Origin: Apostichopus japonicus
Taxonomy: Eukaryota > Echinodermata > Holothuroidea > Aspidochirotida > Stichopodidae
DNA length: 64,000 nucleotides
Reading direction: 5' to 3'
Assembly: GCF_037975245.1 (NCBI RefSeq)
Contig: NC_092581.1
Span: 17,363,303 to 17,427,302 of the forward strand
Shown piece after piece: positions 56,930 through 64,000 of this stretch. Every line of letters starts with the position of its first letter. The stretch's first letter is position 1. The notes under the pieces are model-generated. The model saw only the letters and a program-made list of their open reading frames with translations, was not told where the DNA came from and searched no databases. Position numbers and translations under genes: made by a program.

Positions 56930-57300
56930 ACTATTGATTTTTATGGAGGTCAAAGGTCAGTAGAGGTTTGATTTTAAAACACCTTGCAACTCCAAAAATA
57001 TAGCTTGATAGTTTGTATCCAGATTCACCTTACTGAGTATACAAATACCTTGTTGATTTTTTGTGTGTAAAGTTTTATTTGAAGGAAAGAGAGGGCAAAG
57101 TCTGAAAACCCTTGTAACTCTATTAAAACTCCAAACAAGTTAAAAGCTTGAATCAGGAAGTTGCTATCTCCCTGCTTGAATGAACCAGCTCATACTCTGT
57201 ATTATGTAGATCCACCCTATTTGATTCCAGAAACTGTTCTGTCGATGTTTTGTTTATAGGTCGAAAGTCATCCAAAGTACACCCAAAAAAAAAACAAAAA
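56930..57300. repeat. Dispersed GGAGGTCAAAGGTCAGTAGA repeat modules
   Basis: Two to three diverged modules (56945, 57068, 57255) with GGTCAAAGGTCA-like text and GAAAACCCTTGTAACTC-like segments. Confidence 0.5.
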
Positions 57301-57610
57301 AAAAACCCCTTCTAAACATGACGACATGAGATGTAAAGCTAGGATGTACACCCTGCTTGATATGTAGGTCGACAAGAGTACAAGTATCTTGCTGATAGGG
57401 AATATGAACCAAAGTTTGAAAATCATTTAGGTTTAGTCGCCCATTAAATGTTGCTCATATCTAATTAAAGTTGATCAAACTAGGACACTGTTCTAGATTG
57501 CTAATGTAATGATGAAAATGTGTTAAAGATTGTTAATGTACTTTTCACTAAGGTATAGATAGACAGACCCACATGCCAAGTATCGAGGTCCTCATGGCAT
57601 TCTATATGAA

Positions 57611-57862
57611 CTTAGCTTTGTTTACCAGATGTGTATATATATATGTGTGTCTGCATGTTTAATACACTCTGGCTTGTAAACACAATCCAACTTAGCCTGG
57701 CTTTGAACTCTGCTTGTTTACTAGAGGTGTGTATATGTCTGTGTCTGTGTGTTGCACATTGGCATGTAAACACAATTGAAACTTAGCCTGGCTTTCCATT
57801 TGCATGTTAACCAGATGTCTGCGTGTGTGTGTGTAGGTTTGTCACACACTGGCTTGTTAAAA
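57611..57862. repeat. Tandem repeat, about 90 bp x 3
   Basis: Shared blocks: GTTTACCAGATGTGT, a TG/TA-rich tract, ACACTGGCTTGTAAACACAA and AACTTAGCCTGGCTTT. Confidence 0.75.
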
Positions 57863-58034
57863 TGAGGGCATGGTAGTTATACCAATTCCTACTTGGTGTA
57901 TGTATGCCCCTAAAGATATGATTGCTCTTTTTTTACTTTTTTTGTTTGTGCAGTTTACGGCTTATTGGAGGTCAGCAATGGGCAAAGCCTGAAAATGTCG
58001 GAAACAGCTTCAAAGCAAATCTTGGAACTTCCTA

Positions 58035-58074
58035 CTTTAAGCATGGAGGTAAAAACAGACCTCCATGCTTTAAG
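58035..58074. mobile_element. 26-bp CATGGAG palindrome between 7-bp direct repeats
   Basis: Element 58042-58067 (CATGGAGGT, 8-nt spacer, ACCTCCATG) lies between CTTTAAG at 58035-58041 and 58068-58074. Same termini as the 8224 family, but GGT instead of GCTAT inside, perhaps a subfamily. Confidence 0.6.
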
Positions 58075-58279
58075 CATGTAGATCCACCGTAGAGAAAAAA
58101 TTTCAAATTTTTTTTCTCGAATATTCAACTTTTTTTATCATTATTTTTCTTAGTGAAATTCAATTATAGTAAAAATGCTAATGTTCTGCATTGCTTCATA
58201 TGATATTTTAGTATTGAAAGGTTTACCAATGTTAAATGCAAGAGCGTCATTGATGATACATCAGTGTTGAATCACTCGA

Positions 58280-58753
58280 TTGTTTAGGATACTGTTGTCA
58301 ATTGCGGCCACTGTCCCATGCCAAGGGGTAGATGGTTTATTCAGCCAGTATTTCTCCTTTGTCCAATGGTTCTTGCGTACTGATGTTACTCATTCCTCTA
58401 TTGATATATGTCCATTTTTGTCTTTTTCTGGTCTCGAGTTATCAAGGTTCTCTTTTCGATCCACCTTCTTCCTCAGCAGAAATTGTGTGTCATTTGTCGC
58501 CCATCTTGCGATGATTCACACCACTGACGGCAGCACATGGACTTCCCAACCGATTTTGGTGTTAAATCATTTCTGGTTCTCTTTCTCCTTTATTTACCCC
58601 CGTCCATTGCCCGCTGGCCACTTTTATTTCACAGAAACTTGGATCCCAGTTATGCCGAGTCCCTTAGAAGTACAAATTACCGTGGCGACTACACCACACA
58701 GAGCCCAATCTTTGTTGCCGGCAGGTTCCGGACATTGTCACAGTGAACTCTGA
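58280..58753 (+). other. Longest non-repetitive open frame in the intron; no known domain
   Basis: 157 codons from ATG 58280, rich in Phe, Ser and Trp; I recognise no domain. The region is less AT-rich than its surroundings, and an overlapping frame is also open (58537-58746). It could be an unknown exon, a decayed mobile element, or chance in an island of higher GC. Confidence 0.15.
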
Positions 58754-59162
58754 TGGAAATCTACTGTGATTACTACAAGACTCCCAGCAGGATCTAGCTC
58801 TCCTAGCATTGAAATCAATTTACACACAGTCAATCTCTAGGCCTCGAGTTACGCGTGCTGGTTAACATTCCGAAAGATTCGCTTTGAATTTGGGTCCCAT
58901 TGGGTACATGAAACATTTCTACTACTTCACTCTGTGCAGTCTGCAAGTCCTTATGGTACATTCAATTCGATTTGCCACATTTACGCTTAGCGATGCGGAG
59001 GGTGGTCTTGAGATGGACATTGTTTTAAGCACTAACAAGAATAAATAGCTGGAAGGTATTCTCTCTAATCTAATTTGATTAATTCAATTTAGAATGTTGT
59101 CAGGCATATAGATCCAATATATATATATATACTGGTTTCTACCACTGGATGAAATCAGTAGG

Positions 59163-61262
59163 TAGAACAAGGGAGGAGGTAATAACCATGGTGTAGGCAG
59201 AAGGGCATAGGATCAGGGTGTGGGCAGGATCAAGTTGTATTGGTACATGATGTAGTCAGAAGTGCATTGGATCAGGGTGTGGGCAGGATCAAGTTGTATT
59301 AGAGCATGGTATAGGAAGAAGGGCATAGGATCAGGGTGTGGGCAGGATCAAGTTATATTGGTGCATGGTGTAGTGTAAGCAGAAGGGCATAGGATCAGGG
59401 TGTGGGCAGGATCAAGCTGTATATGGAGCATGATGTAGTCAGAAGTGCATAGGATCAGGGTGTGGGTAGGATCAAGTTGGATTGGTGCATGGTATAGGAA
59501 GAAGGGCATAGGATCAGGGTGTGGGCAGGATCAAGTTATATTGGAACATGGTATAGGCAGAAGGGCATAGGATCAGGGTGTGGACAGGATCAAGTTATAT
59601 TGGAACATGGTATAGGCAGAAGGGCATAGGATCAGGGTGTGGACAGGATCAAGTTATATTGGAACATGGTATAGGCAGAAGGGCATAGGATCAGGATGTG
59701 GGCAGGATCAACTTGTATTGGAGCATGATGAAGTCAAAAGTGCATAGGATCAGGGTGTGGACAGGTTCAAGTTGTATTGGAGTTTGGTGTAGGCAGAAGG
59801 GCATAGGATCAGGGTGTGGGCAGGATCAAGTTGTATTGGAGCATGGTGTGGGCAGAAAGGCATGGGATCAGGGTATGGGCAGGATCAAGTTATATTGGTG
59901 CATGGTGTAGGCAGAAGGGCATAGGATCAGGGTGTGGGCAGATTAAGTTATATTGGTGCATGGTGTAGTGTAAGCAGAAGGGCATAGGATCAGGGTGTGG
60001 GCAGGATCAAGCTGTATATGGAGCATGATGTAGTCAGAAGTGCATAGGATCAGGGTGTGGGTAGGATCAAGTTGGATTGGTGCATGGTGTGGGCAGAAAG
60101 GCATGGGATCAGGGTATGGGCAGGATCAAGTTATATTGGTGCATGGTGTAGGCAGAAGGGCATGGGATCAGGGTGTGGGCAGGATCAAGTTGTATTGGAG
60201 CATGGTGTGGGCAGAAAGGCATGGGATCAGGGTATGGGCAGGATCAAGTTATATTGGTGCATGGTGTAGGCAGAAGGGCATAGGATCAGGGTGTGGACAG
60301 GATCAAGTTATATTGGAACATGGTATAGGCAGAAGGGCATAGGATCAGGGTGTGGACAGGATCAAGTTATATTGGAACATGGTATAGGCAGAAGGGCATA
60401 GGATCAGGATGTGGGCAGGATCAACTTGTATTGGAGCATGATGAAGTCAAAAGTGCATAGGATCAGGGTGTGGACAGGTTCAAGTTGTATTGGAGTTTGG
60501 TGTAGGCAGAAGGGCATAGGATCAGGGTGTGGGCAGGATCAAGTTGTATTGGAGCATGGTGTGGGCAGAAAGGCATGGGATCAGGGTATGGGCAGGATCA
60601 AGTTATATTGGTGCATGGTGTAGGCAGAAAGGCATAGGATCAGGGTGTGGACAGGATCAAGTTGTATTGGAGTTTGGTATAGGCAGAAGGGCATAGGATC
60701 AGGGTGTGGGCAGGATCAAGTTGTATTGGTGCATGGTGTAGGCAGAAGGGCACAGGAGCAAGGTATGGGCAGGATCAAGTTATATTGGTACATGGTGTAG
60801 GCAGAAGGGCATCGGATCAGGGTGTGGGCTTGATCAAGTTATTTGGAGCATGGTGTATGCAGAAGGCCATGGGAGCAGGGTGTAGATAGGAGGTCAAATT
60901 GTATTGGTGCATGCATGGTGTAGGCAGAAGGGCATAGGATCAGGGTGTGGGCAGGATCAAGTTGTATTGGAGCATGGTGTAGGCAGAAATGCTAAGGATC
61001 AGGGTGTGGACAGGACCAAGTTGTATTGGAGTTTGGTATAGGCAGAAGGGCATAGGATCAAGGTATGGGCAGGATCAAGTTGTATTGGTACATGGTGTAG
61101 GCAGAAGGGCATGGGATCAGGGTGTGGACAGGATCAAGTTGTATCAGAGCATGGTGTAGGCAGAAGGCACAGAGAAGGGTGTAGACAGGAGGACAAGTTG
61201 TGCTGGAACATGGTGCAGACAGAAGGGCATGGTAGTGTGGTGTGGGCATTGAGGGAAAGGTG
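59163..61262. repeat. 59-bp minisatellite, about 35 units, with 12-unit and 10-unit higher-order repeats
   Basis: Unit: GGATCAGGGTGTGGGCAGGA, then TCAAGTTGTATTGGAGCATG and GTGTAGGCAGAAGGGCATA. A stretch of at least 213 bp at 59698-59910 recurs at 60411-60623 (713 bp, 12 units), including the rare variant GATGAAGTCAAAAGTGCATA. Another rare variant pair (AAGCTGTATATGGAGCATGA) near 59411 and 60007 is about 595 bp apart (10 units). Open frames here are repeat translation. Confidence 0.97.
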
Positions 61263-62577
61263 TATGTGGGTATAGAATCTACTAGGTTGCTTTATATAAT
61301 AACTACTGTTGACAGAAAAGAAAACTTCATATTGTATGATTACTTCAACTTCAGGGTTGATAAATAGTTTACAGCATTGGACATAATATATAATGGGGCT
61401 AAATAATTATAATAATGTAGATTTATATAGCATCACTCCAGGAAACGAGTAAGAACCTGTAACCCTCACCCTAATTTTTATTATCAGGGTTTGACAGGAG
61501 TTTTGTATGAGGACAAAAAAATGTCTCCTGGTAGGTCCTATTATAGCACATATAATTAAAAGGTTTATGTGTTGCACATTTACACATTGATCTAAATTTA
61601 CACTGGTTACACGTTGCAATGATTTTATTTGATTTTCATGTAACAAACTGCAGGATAGGTGTGCAGGCATTAAAATAAAATTTAGAAATATGGTACAAAA
61701 TATCCCAACTTCTTGCAAGGAAATTGAAATTCCGTCTTCTATCTTGATTGGTAATTTACAAAGCTGTTCAGGGTGGCCCACGATCCATGAAATCATCCGT
61801 TAGAAAATTATTTTTAGAATACTCAACGACCCCAATTTTTTTTTTTTGTAAGAAAGTTTATACACAATGTATTCTTAGATATCAAACTTTTGAGTTTGAG
61901 TTTTGATTCTTCATAAATTATTCCTTTCTCCATTGTTGATTTTCTTTGAAAAAAATTTGGAGTAAAATGAAACAGTCAGACCCCACCAATTTAAAACTTG
62001 CACATTGATACCGTCCTGGAAGCTGTAGAAATTTAGTCTTAATGAATGTCCTCATTTTAAACCCCATGGGGTTGTCAGACAGGCACAGGTAGGGGTCTTG
62101 GTGTTTAGCCCTATAGGCACTATATTTAACAGATTTCTTGGATGCCAGCTAGCCTGCACCTTTCTTCCTCATGAGATTCTAGGGTGCCAGTAGATTATCC
62201 CTTAGGGAAAGTCATCACCAATGCCAACTTTTAAACAATGGTCGTTGTGCATTTTCTGAATACTTTTGGTGGTATATGGAGCAATTAAATGTAATGATTT
62301 TATTAACAGCAAAGTTTTACTAAGAAAAAAAGGACTAAAAAAAATAAATGCATATACTTATCATATGTGACATCAGGTTACTATGGCAACAGCCTTTAAA
62401 GGATTCCTAAAATAGGTTTGCCAGTGTTGATTTTTTTTGGATATGTTTTCTATCACCTTTTGGGGATTACAAGGATTTAATCTTTTTGGGGAGTTAGATT
62501 TGTAACCCTTTGTTCCTACTTCTTAAGTAACTAATCTAAATAATACAAATTTAGCTGGCATGAACCTCGGCAATCTT
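61263..62577. other. Intronic, nothing recognised
   Basis: AT-rich. The 129-codon minus-strand frame (61407-61796) has no domain I recognise and no splice context. Confidence 0.45.
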
Positions 62578-62642
62578 CATTTATTCATTCATTCATTCAT
62601 GCATTCATTCATTCATTCATCCATCCATCCATCGATTCATTC
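62578..62642. repeat. (ATTC)n / (ATCC)n microsatellite
   Basis: About 15 tetranucleotide units, ATTC changing to ATCC. Confidence 0.9.
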
Positions 62643-62814
62643 ACATTTAGAGTACAAGGAGTCAGTATGGAAAGTACAAATTATAGGAAAAGTGAAAGTA
62701 AGTAAGCTAAATGCCTTTGAGGGCTTAAATAACAAGTAGAATACTCCCTAAATGAAAAACACAACAGAAAGGAAAGAAAACACTAGACAAATAATTAAAC
62801 ATACAACAAAATAT

Positions 62815-63260
62815 TATTGTGCAGACTTGATACATCCATATTTCTGTGCAAACTTGGTAGGTTGATATACTGTGCAGACTGGTATTCTATATTATTGTGC
62901 AGGCCAGGTACTGCATAATACTGTGTAAACTTGGTAGGTTAATTTACTATGCAGCCTAGTATTCGATATTGTTGTGCAGACCAGGTACTGCATAATACTG
63001 TGTAAACTTGATCTAGGTTAATTTACTATGCAGCCTAGTATTCTATATTGTTGTGCAGACCAGGTACTGCATAATATTGTGCATGTGTGATACTCTGTAT
63101 TACTGTGTTAAGTTGGGTAAGTTGATTTAATTACTGTGCAGATGTGGTATTCCATATTATTGTGCAGAGACTTTACACGACTCTACACTGTAGACATATC
63201 AGATTACTATGCAGATGGAAGATTTCACATTACTATGCAGACATAATACTCTGCAGATGT
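62815..63260. repeat. Imperfect tandem repeat with TATTGTGCAGAC core
   Basis: Units of roughly 90-110 bp built from TATTGTGCAGAC, AGGTACTGCATAATACTGTG and AAACTTGGTAGGTTAATTTA blocks, with the best copies near 62895-63075. Confidence 0.75.
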
Positions 63261-64000
63261 ATTTAAAACTCTGTAAATTGCCAGCATTTGCAAAGTGAAG
63301 AATAGATTATCTTGTATTAACTGAACTATTTAAAGTGGTATTAACTTAAATCCACATGAAAGGATGGCTATTGTGGAATAAGAGCAGGTTTTTAGATAAA
63401 TCAACATAATATAACAGAGTTATAATTTTCCACTCTTTACACTACATTAAGTAAAACCCTGGCTTTGTGTAGTTTTGTGGTCCTGGTTTGGATCTTTATA
63501 CTGCTTTTTTCCATGTCTTGAATATTTCAAGGACATCTCTGACATCATGCCTTGAGCACTGTGTATGATTATGACTTTACCCTTCTAATGACCATTTTTA
63601 TATTTATCAGTCAGCTTCAAACCTTTTTTTAAACATCCTGAGCTAATTTTGTCCAAGGTCAATAGCCCTGGGGAATATTGCCAAACAGTAGTAGCAAAAA
63701 AGCAAGAGGCTGCTAGCAGTGTAGTTGTTCATGCTGGAAGGACTCCCTGTAATGAGAGCTGTGTCACCATCCCACCAATATCAGCTGCAGCCAGGCACAA
63801 ATGGTAACAATATTCTCACCCACTCTCTGGATTTTACTTGCAGTGTAACACAGGTCTGGTTTAAATTATCCATGGAGTCTAAAGATAGTCACTGACAAGC
63901 TTATTTTTAGACCTCAGCTGTCACAGAGACCAGCCTTTCTCATGTTGGGTAAAAGGTCAACTGTGGCTGTCCTCATTTACTCAGCGCACTATTCTGTCCT
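63261..64000. other. Intronic, nothing recognised
   Basis: No exon, repeat or mobile element could be supported up to the right edge. Confidence 0.45.

Larger units (their letters stand above)
33065..64000 (+). other. SUPT3H-like intron 2 (open to the right edge)
   Basis: More than 30.9 kb after the exon 2 donor without a recognisable exon 3, for which I looked for YSLGD-, VEDVVH- and TPEDLLFLMRKDK-like coding sequence. It is filled with minisatellites, MITEs and dispersed repeats listed separately; between them I see no supported gene. Vertebrate SUPT3H also has very long introns. Confidence 0.55.

Noticed and set aside
59698-60889. Several Gly/Ile-rich open frames, two of them identical
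   Set aside because: They are translations of the 59-bp minisatellite; the identity reflects array duplication, not a gene family.

Overview
This is a non-coding-rich window from an animal (bilaterian) nuclear genome: AT-rich, intron- and repeat-dominated, with many short inverted-repeat transposons, minisatellites and long poly(G)/poly(C) runs. Only two genes can be recognised, both incomplete, and both from protein similarity recalled by eye. No database was searched. Gene content and gene structure fit an invertebrate, probably an invertebrate deuterostome such as an echinoderm, but the phylum is not proven by anything I can see.

Gene 1 (minus strand, left edge) is a Runx transcription factor. 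One exon (6789-7248) carries a P2-type N-terminus and the first two thirds of the Runt domain. A 105-nt exon (1957-2061) completes the Runt domain. The remaining exons lie beyond position 1. Gene 2 (plus strand, from 27891) is a Spt3/SUPT3H-like SAGA subunit, with exon 1 at 27891-27959 and exon 2 at 32964-33064. Exon 2 ends exactly where the first histone fold should start, and I found no later exon. The genes are divergent, about 20.6 kb apart from ATG to ATG. This is the head-to-head order of vertebrate RUNX2 and SUPT3H, so the window appears to preserve an old RUNX-SUPT3H linkage.

Layout: 1-7248 Runx exons and intron; 7249-7900 Runx upstream region with Runx-type motifs; 7901-27870 intergenic, with a tRNA-derived SINE, a TIR element filled with a GATATC satellite, TA microsatellites and hairpins; 27891-33064 first part of SUPT3H, with a hAT MITE in intron 1; 33065-64000 a SUPT3H intron longer than 30 kb, with two more hAT-type elements, a TTAA-flanked element carrying an AT-hook reading frame, and at least seven minisatellites, two with higher-order structure.

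The most unusual mobile-DNA signal is a set of five tiny palindromes (12-46 bp) with CATGGAG/CTCCATG ends. Four lie between perfect 7-bp direct repeats that differ from locus to locus. They look like excision footprints or extreme deletion derivatives of a DNA transposon, possibly of the P superfamily.
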